A stretch of DNA of 6,353 nucleotides from BQJD01 sp965652415. Lineage in GTDB: Bacteria; Pseudomonadota; Gammaproteobacteria; Arenicellales; CAJQKF01. A model generated the notes under the pieces. That model was not told the origin of the DNA. It was given only the letters and a program-made list of their open reading frames with translations, and ran no database searches. Position numbers and translations under genes: made by a program. The stretch lies in assembly GCA_965652415.1 (NCBI GenBank), contig CBFGVH010000153.1, forward strand, positions 1-6,353. Direction: 5' to 3'. Shown piece after piece: positions 6,325-6,353 of this stretch. The stretch's first letter is position 1; every line of letters begins with the position of its first letter.

Positions 6325-6349
6325 GTTGGAGCCGGCTTGCCGGTGATTC
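6325..6349 (+). repeat. REP element, type B, slightly decayed
   Basis: The element begins GTTGGAGCCGGC and ends GCCGGTGATTC. Compared with the REP B at 34-58 it has GTTG in place of GTGG, a TT instead of CT centre, and one stem mismatch (GCCGGC against GCCGGT). The altered 5' tetranucleotide may reduce recognition by the cognate transposase. Confidence 0.75.
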
Positions 6350-6353
6350 TTTC

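Larger units (their letters stand above)
6241..6353. repeat. REPIN/BIME unit, right copy, inverted relative to the left
   Basis: The reverse complement of this stretch reproduces the left array: the GAAAGAATC edge (6353-6345), REP B, the spacer with AGTGCC and AAACGAAGCCGC, REP A, then the GGGCAC-GGCGCCGG flank. The two arrays enclose the five genes as an inverted repeat about 6 kb apart. The last base of the window still belongs to the unit, so the array probably continues outside. No coding sequence is seen from 6198 to the end. Confidence 0.8.

Overview
This window looks like chromosomal core DNA from a high-GC gammaproteobacterium. Genus cannot be fixed from sequence alone. The evidence is the gene order: a DciA-type replication protein divergent from a membrane-anchored M23 peptidase, followed by secA, argJ and a mutT-like Nudix gene. 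As I recall it, the same order occurs in Pseudomonas (PA4405-PA4400 region), downstream of the ftsZ-lpxC cell-division cluster. Protein features agree: SecA has the gammaproteobacterial start and length, and DciA is the short gamma type. Codon third positions are strongly G/C in every gene.

Layout: 1-144 is an intergenic array of REP (repetitive extragenic palindromic) elements, with paired inverted REPs (REPIN/BIME type) and the tail of a further copy at the very edge. 159-677 (minus) is dciA. 678-692 is a very short divergent gap; the best -10 box for the rightward genes (628-633) lies inside the 5' end of dciA. 693-1649 (plus) is the M23 peptidase gene. 1650-1796 is a 147-base leader before secA containing a perfect 9-bp GC hairpin. 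1797-4535 is secA, 4552-5787 is argJ, and 5784-6197 is the Nudix gene, which overlaps argJ by 4 bases. 6198-6353 is a second array of the same REP elements in inverted orientation.

Functionally the genes are housekeeping and mixed: helicase loading (DciA), peptidoglycan remodelling (M23 peptidase), the protein-export motor (SecA), arginine biosynthesis (ArgJ) and probable nucleotide-pool cleansing (MutT-like). secA, argJ and mutT are packed tightly enough (16-base gap, then 4-base overlap) to be one transcription unit. The M23 gene may be co-transcribed with them or separated by the secA leader.

I see no CRISPR array, transposase, phage gene, tRNA or rRNA, and no new multigene system. The parts most worth a second look are the matching inverted REP arrays at both ends, the promoter/dciA overlap, the secA leader hairpin, and an ArgJ that reads more like alphaproteobacterial ArgJ than the Pseudomonas type. 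Because both ends of the window stop inside the same repeat family, the window may be a contig whose assembly broke at those repeats.
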